Origin: Bacteroides fragilis
Lineage (GTDB): Bacteria; Bacillota; Clostridia; Lachnospirales; Lachnospiraceae
Direction: 5' to 3'
Assembly (NCBI GenBank): GCA_023664485.1
Contig: JAMPFK010000001.1
Coordinates: 229,564 to 293,563 of the forward strand
DNA length: 64,000 nucleotides
Positions within the stretch are counted from its first letter, which is position 1. Each line of letters starts with the position of its first letter. A program made the position numbers and the translations under genes. Below the pieces are notes generated by a model that was given only the letters and a program-made list of their open reading frames with translations, was not told where the DNA came from and did not search any database. Below are positions 9,255 through 16,661 of the stretch, one piece after another.

Positions 9255-9290
9255 GGGTATGTTGGAGCAATCTGACATACCCTTGTTTTT
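9255..9290 (+). terminator. Rho-independent terminator after the R-M locus
   Basis: An eight-base perfect stem, GGGTATGT with ACATACCC, closes a 12-base loop and is followed by TTGTTTTT. It would end the plus-strand transcript that carries the R-M remnants and the two unknown genes. Confidence 0.7.
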
Positions 9291-9299
9291 GTACAAGTG

Positions 9300-9490
9300 A
9301 TTGTGTCTGGATGCGGGTTTGCCAATTCCCTTTTGGCGCTCCATCCAGGCAAAGCCTGCTCTTCTTTCTTTAACCGTTCAAATTCCTTGATAAGATATGA
9401 TTTGAATTGCGGAAATACCCGGCTTGCAAACTCAAACGCAATATCTTTATATGCGTATGTGCCACCATATCTTCCCGCTTTTTCTATTTC
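9300..9490 (-). pseudogene. KilA-N domain protein fragment
   Basis: Read on the minus strand, the frame encodes EIEKAGRYGGTYAYKDIAFE followed by FASRVFPQFKSYLIKEF, the conserved end of the KilA-N DNA-binding domain found in phage and plasmid proteins. A TAG lies in frame just upstream, at about 9494-9496, and the N-terminal part is missing. It is a relic of a mobile-element or phage gene. Confidence 0.65.
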
Positions 9491-9493
9491 AGT

Positions 9494-9937
9494 CTATAAA
9501 TAGCCCCGCCTCGTTGCCTCGTTTATCAAATGCGGCTGAATATCGGGATATGTCCACTTTTTTGGAAATTCATCCATTATCACAATTTTCTCAATTTCAT
9601 TATGTAATTCTGTTTCAAAACATTGGATATCAGCAAAAAACAGCATACCAAATGATTCCTCGCCATCAAAATTATCTGGTTTTGTAACAGAATATACGCA
9701 AACAGGTTTTATTTCAAATTCCAGGGCACCGGTTTCCTCATATAGTTCCCGCTTTGCTGTATCCACAATATTTTCCCAGTTTCCATCCGGAAACTGTTCC
9801 CTGTGTCCTCCGGGGATTTCCCATGTATCCCTATCCTTATGTTTGCAGAAGACGTATTTATTTTGTGTTTTGGATATAATCACAGCAAACCTAAGCAGTT
9901 CATCCTCTATGCTCTCATAAAATTTAACCTCTGTCAT
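9494..9937 (-). CDS. NUDIX hydrolase
   Basis: A 147-residue protein with the NUDIX signature around residues 42-72: GGHRE, an inserted stretch, then AKRELYEETGA with the metal-binding Glu residues. Such enzymes cleave nucleoside diphosphates linked to other groups; the substrate cannot be told. The ATG is preceded by GGAGG located at the very end of the HAD gene, so the two are translationally close. It is the last gene of a three-gene minus-strand set (NUDIX, HAD, NUDIX). Confidence 0.85.
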   Translation of the reverse strand: MTEVKFYESIEDELLRFAVIISKTQNKYVFCKHKDRDTWEIPGGHREQFPDGNWENIVDTAKRELYEETGALEFEIKPVCVYSVTKPDNFDGEESFGMLFFADIQCFETELHNEIEKIVIMDEFPKKWTYPDIQPHLINEATRRGYL

Positions 9938-9942
9938 TTCAG

Positions 9943-10506
9943 TTATTCCTCCATCCGCGTTCTTAATTCGTTCCAGTCTGTCACTGTCAGAATATTTTTA
10001 TCTATGGAATGTCCTTCTTCCATTGTATATGACAAATCAATTGCCCCTGTGTACCATACCGGCAGCAGTCCGTTGATGCGTTCTGCAACCACAGAGGGCG
10101 CATAAGAAATATTGCTGATTACGCCTGTGCGGATACCTTTGTTTTTCAAATATTCTAAAAATTCTTCTATACCCTCTGTCGGAGTTCCCGGAGCAGCGGC
10201 ATTCCAAAATACTGTATCAATTTCAGAGTTGCTTAATGCAATCTCTATTCCCTGCGATTCATAGAGATAAGGCGTAAACATTGTACTTGGTATTTCTATT
10301 TGAAACAGGTGTCTTTTTTCAGGATCAAATCTCCCAAATTCCCGATTGATTTCGTCCGCTTTGGCTTGTACCTGCTCCGCTGACAGATGATACTTATTTT
10401 TTGTGGCATAACGTAAGACCGCTTCTGTTCCCTTTACTCCATCAAATTTCTGTTCTGCAATCAGTGTCTGGCCATAATCAAACAATACCATTTTGGGCTT
10501 TTTCAT
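9943..10506 (-). CDS. HAD-superfamily hydrolase
   Basis: A 187-residue phosphatase-like protein. Motif I is FDYGQTL with the nucleophile Asp near residue 8, and motif II is GVISNIS. The second Asp of the usual DxD is replaced by Gly (D-Y-G), a variant seen in some HAD phosphatases. GGGAGG lies before the ATG at 10506; the frame also opens at 10527. The start overlaps the end of the upstream NUDIX gene by 29 bases, so the genes are cotranscribed. A role in nucleotide or sugar-phosphate clearance is inferred from the neighbours. Confidence 0.8.
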   Translation of the reverse strand: MKKPKMVLFDYGQTLIAEQKFDGVKGTEAVLRYATKNKYHLSAEQVQAKADEINREFGRFDPEKRHLFQIEIPSTMFTPYLYESQGIEIALSNSEIDTVFWNAAAPGTPTEGIEEFLEYLKNKGIRTGVISNISYAPSVVAERINGLLPVWYTGAIDLSYTMEEGHSIDKNILTVTDWNELRTRMEE

Positions 10507-11032
10507 ACAATCTGCCTCCCTGCTCAAAATAGCTTTCCTGAATCAGCAATTCTAATACCAACGTCTCCCGTTCCAGCATTACCTGACTGAAATCGTCCAG
10601 CATAGTTTCCCTGTTTACATCTATTGCAAGCTGCGGTTCCAAAAACTCAAGCGTAAAGCCTTCGTCCGCTTCATACTTGTCCAGATTTTGCTGTTCTAAG
10701 TCCTCTTTCACACAACACAGAAAATAATAATTATCCTGTATAAAAATATCCTCTTTTATACCTTTCCGAATGCAATGAACCTGCCCATATTCCTGAATAG
10801 AATTACGAATAACACATAAACCTGTTTCTTCTGATACTTCTCTTATCAGGGCATCATCCATAGATTCACCAATTTCTATGCCTCCGCCCGGAAATTTATA
10901 ATAATTATATTTCTTACTGTATACCATTGCTATTTTTCTATTTTTAATGATGACAGCCCTTACAGAAGGTCTGCTAAAAACGCTCCCGCTGGGAACATAA
11001 TCTTTTTTATCTATTTCAAATAGAATACGCAT
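10478..11032 (-). CDS. NUDIX hydrolase
   Basis: A 184-residue protein with a textbook NUDIX box, GGGIEIGESMDDALIREVSE then ETGL, near residues 52-75. I chose the ATG at 11032 because GGAG lies nine bases upstream; the frame is open to 11119. The C-terminal 60 residues extend past the usual NUDIX fold. It is first in a three-gene set with the HAD and second NUDIX genes. Substrate unknown. Confidence 0.85.
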   Translation of the reverse strand: MRILFEIDKKDYVPSGSVFSRPSVRAVIIKNRKIAMVYSKKYNYYKFPGGGIEIGESMDDALIREVSEETGLCVIRNSIQEYGQVHCIRKGIKEDIFIQDNYYFLCCVKEDLEQQNLDKYEADEGFTLEFLEPQLAIDVNRETMLDDFSQVMLERETLVLELLIQESYFEQGGRLYEKAQNGIV

Positions 11033-11123
11033 TTTATAATTCTCCATTTTCATAAGATGATTTTTCCGAAACTCACAAAATATCCTTGTATTTTCTTTTT
11101 TTCCTGCACCGCGCTGCATTTTC

Positions 11124-11151
11124 AGTATAGCATTTCCTCAGCAAATCGCAA
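11124..11151 (-). promoter_or_regulatory. Candidate sigma-A promoter for the NUDIX-HAD-NUDIX set
   Basis: On the minus strand TTGCGA and TATACT are separated by 16 bases, about 90 bases upstream of the first NUDIX start. The match was found by eye. Confidence 0.5.
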
Positions 11152-11349
11152 CCAATTTATAAGCGCTATTTTTTTATTTGCGCAACTTCAAAGTGCGGAA
11201 AATATTTTTAACGGTAAAATTTCTGTTATTGATTACGCAAAAGCCGCATAAACAAAATGCAGAATAGCAGGCAGTTAATTTGTTCCGTATATTTCAGGGA
11301 AAAATCCCATTTGTATTTTAATTTTGTAAAATAAACTCTCTTTTCAGAA

Positions 11350-11378
11350 TTGTGTCCCCGCCGCGGATAGATTATAAT
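11350..11378 (+). promoter_or_regulatory. Candidate promoter for the MATE gene
   Basis: TATAAT at 11373-11378 has a weak -35 candidate TTGTGT 17 bases upstream, about 95 bases before the MATE start. The gap 11033-11471 between the divergent NUDIX and MATE genes holds only this and the opposing promoter; no other gene is seen in it. Confidence 0.35.
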
Positions 11379-11471
11379 TGTGTTGATACTTGAAATCTTC
11401 ATTACAGATTCGACAGAAACTATCCCTGCCGGAATACATATTGCAAAACCGACAGGCAGAACGGAGCACAT

Positions 11472-12845
11472 ATGGAACAGGAAATCCAAAAAAATCAAAA
11501 AACAAAACACAGCAGGGAAAATCTTCGCATTACTTTTCAGATGGCATGGCCTTCCATCGTGGAATCCTTCTTTGTCGCTTTTGCCGGGCTGGTGGATTCG
11601 CTGATGGTCAGCTCTCTCGGCTCCTATGCAGTAGCCGCCGTTGGGCTCACGACGCAGCCGAAATTTATCGGCCTTTCGCTTTTCTTTGCTCTGAACGTAG
11701 CTATCTCGGCGCTGGTTGCCAGAAGGCGCGGAGAAGAAAACGCCAAAGAGGCAAACCGCATTCTCAGCACCGCTATTCTTTTTATTTTTATTGCGGCTGC
11801 GGTGTTGAGCATCCTGTTCGTGGCTCTGGCGGATCCTATCATACGTTTATGCGGTTCCACACCGGAGACTCATGACAGCGCAACAGCATATTTCAGAATT
11901 ATCATGGGCGGCATGATCTTTAACTGTATCCAGATGGGCATCAATTCCGCCCAGCGCGGCGCCGGCAACACAAAGATTACCATGCGTACCAACGTGACCT
12001 CCAATACGGTCAACATTATTTTTAACTATCTGCTGATTACCGGGCATCTGGGTTTTCCCGCTCTTGGCATTCACGGCGCGGCGCTGGCGACCGTCCTTGG
12101 AACGGTAGTTGCGTCTGTCATGAGCGTTCTTTCCATTCTAAAGCCCGATGGTTTTATCAGCCTCCCTTATATTATAAAAAACAAAGTATTCCCTGCTGCA
12201 GAATGTTTTTTCCATCTGGTCAAAGTGGGATACAGCGTTTTCTTTGAACAGATCCTTATGCGGATCGGTTTCATGATGACGGCGCTCATGGCCGCAAAAC
12301 AAGGGACAGACGCAATGGCCGCCCATCAGGTCGGCATGAATATCATGGGACTTTCCTTTTCCTTCGGAGATGGGCTCCAGGCGGCGGCGGTCGCGCTGAT
12401 TGGACGCAGCCTCGGCGCAGGAGACGAAGAGCTCGCCAAAGAATACGGGCGCATCTGCCGGACGTTTGGCGGCTTTATTTCCGTATGCCTCGCGGTCATA
12501 TACTTTATCGGCGCGAGGCCGCTGATGAGCCTTTTCTTTATCGAAGAGCATATCGTCGCCATCGGCGTAAGCATCATGCGGGTCATTATTTTTGTGGTCG
12601 CTTTCCAAATCAGCCAGGTCGTATATATGGGCTGCCTGCGGGGCGCCGGGGATACTTTTTATACGGCGGTCGCTTCCACGATCAGCGTTACGTTTATCCG
12701 TACGCTCGGCTCCTATCTGGGCGGTTATGTATTCGGATTCGGTATTGTGGGCATCTGGCTGGGCGTTCTGGCGGATCAGATCTCGCGTTTCCTCTTTGCC
12801 TCGACAAGATTCAAAAAAGGAAAATGGACACAGATTAAAATATAG
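11472..12845 (+). CDS. MATE-family multidrug efflux transporter
   Basis: A 457-residue integral membrane protein with about twelve hydrophobic segments in two related halves, as in the MATE family of Na+ or H+ coupled exporters. The first segment begins MAWPSIVESFFVAFAGLVDS, a typical MATE start, and RGAGNT and RGAGDT mark the equivalent loops in each half. GGAG lies five bases before the ATG. The base composition is clearly richer in G and C than the accessory strip to its left. Substrates cannot be predicted. Confidence 0.92.
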   Translation: MEQEIQKNQKTKHSRENLRITFQMAWPSIVESFFVAFAGLVDSLMVSSLGSYAVAAVGLTTQPKFIGLSLFFALNVAISALVARRRGEENAKEANRILSTAILFIFIAAAVLSILFVALADPIIRLCGSTPETHDSATAYFRIIMGGMIFNCIQMGINSAQRGAGNTKITMRTNVTSNTVNIIFNYLLITGHLGFPALGIHGAALATVLGTVVASVMSVLSILKPDGFISLPYIIKNKVFPAAECFFHLVKVGYSVFFEQILMRIGFMMTALMAAKQGTDAMAAHQVGMNIMGLSFSFGDGLQAAAVALIGRSLGAGDEELAKEYGRICRTFGGFISVCLAVIYFIGARPLMSLFFIEEHIVAIGVSIMRVIIFVVAFQISQVVYMGCLRGAGDTFYTAVASTISVTFIRTLGSYLGGYVFGFGIVGIWLGVLADQISRFLFASTRFKKGKWTQIKI

Positions 12846-12885
12846 CGCTTTATAATTTCTTTATTTTTTCTTTATATTTCTATTA

Positions 12886-12914
12886 TTGATTGTTTGTTCT
12901 ATATGTTGTATAAC
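12886..12914 (+). promoter_or_regulatory. Candidate sigma-A promoter for hsp20
   Basis: TTGATT and TATAAC are separated by 17 bases, about 80 bases before the hsp20 start. No CIRCE element was seen around it. Confidence 0.45.
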
Positions 12915-12995
12915 AATTATAAACAAAGGAACAGAAGAATGGTTTTTCCGATTCCGGCAATAATAAGTAGATACTATAAAGAAGGAGTGATTTTT

Positions 12996-13448
12996 ATGTT
13001 AAGACCAGCATTATTTGACAACCGTAACTATAAACCTATGTTCTTCGATGATTCATTCGATAAAATGTTCGACAACGCTTTCCGCGACTTCTGGGGCAAT
13101 AACGAACTGGAACGCCACGACGCATTCAGAACGGACGTCATCGACCAGGGCGACAGCTATCTGCTTCAGGCAGAACTGCCGGGATTCCAGAAGGAAGATA
13201 TCAACATCGATCTGAAAAATGACCTGCTGACCATTTCGGCTTCCCACAAAGAGGAAAAGAATGAAGAAGACAAGAACAAATATATCCGGAAGGAAAGATA
13301 TTACAGCTCCTATTCCAGAAGTTTCCGCGTAAATAATATCGAAGCCGGGGATATCGACGCCTGCTATAACAACGGTATTCTGGAAGTCAAATTCCCGAAA
13401 AAGGATATCGATAGCAGAGAGGCTGTTCAGAAAATCGAAGTAAAATAA
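12996..13448 (+). CDS. Hsp20/alpha-crystallin small heat-shock protein
   Basis: A 150-residue ATP-independent chaperone. The alpha-crystallin domain runs from about residue 40 to 140 (FRTDVIDQGDSYLLQAELPG), with the closing strand motif GILEVKFPK. GAAGGAG lies before the ATG at 12996; the frame stays open upstream to 12894 but has no ribosome-binding site there. It is monocistronic, between its own promoter and a terminator. Confidence 0.93.
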   Translation: MLRPALFDNRNYKPMFFDDSFDKMFDNAFRDFWGNNELERHDAFRTDVIDQGDSYLLQAELPGFQKEDINIDLKNDLLTISASHKEEKNEEDKNKYIRKERYYSSYSRSFRVNNIEAGDIDACYNNGILEVKFPKKDIDSREAVQKIEVK

Positions 13449-13475
13449 AGAATTCAAACAAAATATGCCATTTCA

Positions 13476-13506
13476 GAAGCGGCTTTTCACGAGCCGCTTC
13501 TTTTCT
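13476..13506 (+). terminator. Rho-independent terminator of hsp20
   Basis: The nine-base perfect stem GAAGCGGCT / AGCCGCTTC is followed by TTTTCT. Confidence 0.85.
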
Positions 13507-13545
13507 GCTCAAATAAACTTTCTCATTTCCCCCGGAAAATTAGTA

Positions 13546-13573
13546 TTGACTTTTTTGATTATGCAAGTATAAT
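13546..13573 (+). promoter_or_regulatory. Strong sigma-A promoter
   Basis: TTGACT and TATAAT are separated by 16 bases, about 65 bases upstream of the synthase start. The longest open frame would start inside this -10 box, which argues for the downstream ATG. Confidence 0.65.
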
Positions 13574-13638
13574 TGTATACAATAATCCAGCTTGTTAAAA
13601 TTTCCGTCTATCGGAAGAATAAGCGGCTGTGGAAAGGT

Positions 13639-15033
13639 ATGAAAAACGTTATGAAAGAAATCTTATACAACCAGCATACCCATCTGCTGGAAGAAAACAA
13701 ATATGTTTATGGACTGCAGGATGTTCCGTCTCCGGAGCTGTTCCGGGAAATCTTTCCATATGATATGGTTCCCAAAATTACCTACAATCATCGTCATGTG
13801 CCGATCAATATGCCGGAAAATATCTATATTTCCGACACGACCTTCCGGGATGGCCAGCAGTCCCGGACGCCTTATACGGTCGAGCAGGTCGTCAATATCT
13901 ATAAAATGCTGCACCGTCTGTCCGGCCCTGACGGCATCATCCGGCAGAGCGAATTTTTCGTTTACTCACAGAAAGACCGCGACGCCATCGAAAAATGTAT
14001 GGAACTCGGCTATGATTTTCCGGAAATAACCACATGGATCCGGGCGGCCAAGGAGGACTTCGCCCTCGCAAAAAGCATGGGCATTCAGGAGACAGGCATT
14101 CTCGTCAGCTGTTCGGACTATCATATTTTTAACAAAATGGGACTTACAAGAAGCCAGGCCATCGATAAATATCTCCGGATCATTCAGGAATGTCTGGATG
14201 CCGGCCTGCGTCCGCGGTGCCACTTTGAAGATATTACGCGGGCAGATTTTTACGGTTTTGTCATTCCTTTTGCAATAAAACTGAAAGAGCTTTCCGATGA
14301 ATACCGGATTCCGATTAAAATACGGGCATGCGATACCCTGGGACTCGGCGTTTCTTATCCCGGCGTTTCCCTGCCGAGGAGCGTTCCCGGCATTATATAC
14401 GGCCTGTCCCACTATGCGGACATTTCGAGCGATATGATAGAATGGCATGGTCACAACGATTTCTATAAAGGCGTATCGAACGCTTCAACGGCATGGCTCT
14501 ATGGCGCTTCAACCGTCAACTGTTCCCTGCTCGGCATCGGCGAGCGTACCGGAAATGTTCCTCTGGAAGCGATGGTCTTTGAGTATGCTTCCTTCAAAGG
14601 CTCTTTCGACGGCATGGAACCAACGGTCATTACCGAGATCGCCAATTATATCTCTAAGGATACAAACTACCAGATTCCGCCGATGACGCCATTTGTCGGC
14701 GAGAACTTCAACCTGACCAAGGCGGGCATCCATGCCGACGGTCTTTTGAAAGACGAAGAGATTTATAATATTTTCGATACCGGAAAGCTGCTTAACCGCC
14801 CTCCGCTCGTCGCCATCAACAATATTTCCGGCGCAGCGGGAATCGCATACTGGCTGAATCAATATTATAACAACACGGAAGAAAACATGATTTCCAAGAA
14901 AGACCCTCTCGTTCTTTATATTAAAAAATGGGTGGATGAACAGTACGAAGAAGGAAGAATCACTTACATAACGACCTCTGAACTGGTATCGTTAGTAGAG
15001 CAGTACCGGGCGCAAAATAACATTTCCCAGTAA
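13639..15033 (+). CDS. HMGL-family acyl-CoA condensing enzyme, Re-citrate-synthase-like
   Basis: A 464-residue member of the isopropylmalate / homocitrate / Re-citrate synthase family. DTTFRDGQQSR near residue 70 is the family start motif, RCHFEDITRADFYGF lies near 190, and the metal-binding HGHND lies near 272. The LeuA C-terminal regulatory domain is absent. The lack of leucine-biosynthesis neighbours, and the shape of the Asp-Ile-Thr-Arg-Ala-Asp region, fit the Re-type citrate synthase of anaerobes lacking gltA. Alternatives are 2-isopropylmalate or citramalate synthase. The ATG at 13639 or 13651 could be used. Confidence 0.75.
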   Translation: MKNVMKEILYNQHTHLLEENKYVYGLQDVPSPELFREIFPYDMVPKITYNHRHVPINMPENIYISDTTFRDGQQSRTPYTVEQVVNIYKMLHRLSGPDGIIRQSEFFVYSQKDRDAIEKCMELGYDFPEITTWIRAAKEDFALAKSMGIQETGILVSCSDYHIFNKMGLTRSQAIDKYLRIIQECLDAGLRPRCHFEDITRADFYGFVIPFAIKLKELSDEYRIPIKIRACDTLGLGVSYPGVSLPRSVPGIIYGLSHYADISSDMIEWHGHNDFYKGVSNASTAWLYGASTVNCSLLGIGERTGNVPLEAMVFEYASFKGSFDGMEPTVITEIANYISKDTNYQIPPMTPFVGENFNLTKAGIHADGLLKDEEIYNIFDTGKLLNRPPLVAINNISGAAGIAYWLNQYYNNTEENMISKKDPLVLYIKKWVDEQYEEGRITYITTSELVSLVEQYRAQNNISQ

Positions 15034-15064
15034 ATCCTTTTCTGGCAGTATAAATCATTTCATG

Positions 15065-15115
15065 GGAGAATGCAAAGCATTCTCCGAATCGCCGCCGCCG
15101 GGCGGCGATTTTTTG
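15065..15115 (+). terminator. Two adjacent hairpins, the second a Rho-independent terminator
   Basis: The first is a perfect nine-base stem, GGAGAATGC / GCATTCTCC, with an AAA loop. Directly after it, ATCGCCGCC pairs with GGCGGCGAT and is followed by TTTTT. The second is a standard terminator of the synthase gene; the first has no T tract. Confidence 0.8.
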
Positions 15116-15278
15116 TAAAAAGACATTATCCCATACGCCGTGTAAATTTCTTTCACATGATTTTCATAACTTGAACACAAAGTTTACATATTTTTAGCAT
15201 ACTATGTTCCTGATAATACAAGAGTATGATACTGCACGATTATGCCTGAAAAGATATAGAAAGGAGTGATACTGCCGC

Positions 15279-15950
15279 ATGGATTTTCGGCATGAATGGA
15301 AACATGAAATTAATTTATCGGATATGATCGCCTTACGACAACGGCTGCGGGCGATTGCCCGGCCGGACCCCCACGCCGTCGATGGTAAATACGAAGTCCG
15401 GAGCCTTTATTTTGACAATCTCGCAGATAAGGCCCTGCGGGAAAAGCTGGACGGCGTCAATATCCGCGAAAAATTCCGTATTCGCTATTACAACAGTGAC
15501 GTCTCCTGCATCCATTTGGAAAAAAAGTATAAAAGAGGCAGTCTCGGCAATAAAATGAACACACCTTTAACAGAAGAAGAAACCTCGGAAATTGTGAATG
15601 GACGTTTCGACTGGATGCGGGAACGCCGGGAACCTCTCATACAGGAACTCTATACCAAAATAACAGCCCAGGGACTCCGGCCAAAGACCATTGTGGATTA
15701 CACGAGAGAGCCTTACCTGTACCCGCCCGGCAATGTCCGGATCACCATCGATTATCACATCCGGACCGGCCTTTTTCAGACGGATTTTCTGAACCCCGGC
15801 TGTCCCACCGTTCCCATCAAAGACGATCCTGTCATTCTGGAAGTAAAATGGGACGCCTGGCTGCCGGATATTATCCGCAGCGCCGTACAGCTGGAAAACC
15901 GCCGCTGTACCGCTTTTTCCAAATATGCGGCCTGCCGCATGTACGATTAA
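15279..15950 (+). CDS. VTC-domain polyphosphate-polymerase-like protein
   Basis: A 223-residue protein that is almost only the VTC fold. The basic and acidic tunnel residues are seen in order: EWKHEI, RSLYFDN, REKFRIRYYN, HLEKKYKRG, DYTREPY, RITIDYHIR and ILEVKWD. VTC domains make polyphosphate from ATP in yeast; the bacterial versions next to DUF4956 and CotH genes are poorly characterised. AAGGAG precedes the ATG. It is first of a three-gene operon whose products probably act at the membrane or spore surface. Confidence 0.85.
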   Translation: MDFRHEWKHEINLSDMIALRQRLRAIARPDPHAVDGKYEVRSLYFDNLADKALREKLDGVNIREKFRIRYYNSDVSCIHLEKKYKRGSLGNKMNTPLTEEETSEIVNGRFDWMRERREPLIQELYTKITAQGLRPKTIVDYTREPYLYPPGNVRITIDYHIRTGLFQTDFLNPGCPTVPIKDDPVILEVKWDAWLPDIIRSAVQLENRRCTAFSKYAACRMYD

Positions 15951-15980
15951 AAAATAATAAATATAAGAGGAGAACCTATT

Positions 15981-16652
15981 ATGACTTTTAACGACATTTT
16001 TAAATCCAGTTTTCTCGAAAATATTACCAGCGTCAGCATTTTTGATACGCTGACCGCTCTGCTGCTCGCCTTCTGCCTTGGCCTTTTTATCTTTTTCGTC
16101 TATAAAAAAACCTTTTCCGGCGTTATGTATTCCTCCAGCTTCGCCGTTACGCTGGTGGCCTTGACAATGATCACAACACTGGTCATTCTGGCTGTGACCT
16201 CCAATGTCGTTCTTTCCCTCGGTATGGTCGGCGCCCTCTCCATCGTCCGTTTCCGTACCGCGATAAAAGAACCTCTGGATATCGCTTTTCTTTTCTGGTC
16301 GATTGCCGTCGGCATCGTTCTGGCCGCCGGGCTGATTGCGCTGGCCGTCATCGGCAGCCTTTTTATCGGCGTTTTCCTGCTTGTCTTTGTAAACCGAAAG
16401 CCGCACAGCAGCCCCTATATCGTCGTTATCGACTGCACAGACCACGAAAGCGAATTAAAAGCTCTTTCCTTTCTTCGGGAGCAGGTCAAACGCGTCGTCG
16501 TAAAAAGCAAGACTGCCAGAAAAGGGGCTATTGAACTGAATCTGGACATTCGTATGAAAGACGATAACACTGACTTCATCAATACGCTCTCCGAAATGGA
16601 TGGTATCAACAGCGCCGTGCTGGTCAGCTACAACGGCGATTACATGGGATAG
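15981..16652 (+). CDS. DUF4956-family membrane protein
   Basis: A 223-residue protein with about four membrane helices in residues 20-140, the conserved loop MVGALSIVRFRTAIKEPLD between them, and a soluble C-terminal domain of about 75 residues. This is the DUF4956 pattern. It lies between the VTC and CotH genes, 30 bases after one and nine before the other, an arrangement found repeatedly in Clostridia. Its biochemical role is unknown; a channel or anchor for the VTC product is only a guess. Confidence 0.85.
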   Translation: MTFNDIFKSSFLENITSVSIFDTLTALLLAFCLGLFIFFVYKKTFSGVMYSSSFAVTLVALTMITTLVILAVTSNVVLSLGMVGALSIVRFRTAIKEPLDIAFLFWSIAVGIVLAAGLIALAVIGSLFIGVFLLVFVNRKPHSSPYIVVIDCTDHESELKALSFLREQVKRVVVKSKTARKGAIELNLDIRMKDDNTDFINTLSEMDGINSAVLVSYNGDYMG

Positions 16653-16661
16653 GAGGCTGTT

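Noticed and set aside
15567..16445. A 292-codon minus-strand open frame across the VTC and DUF4956 genes
   Set aside because: It spans two genes with clear families on the plus strand and has low-complexity composition; it is a shadow of their codon bias.
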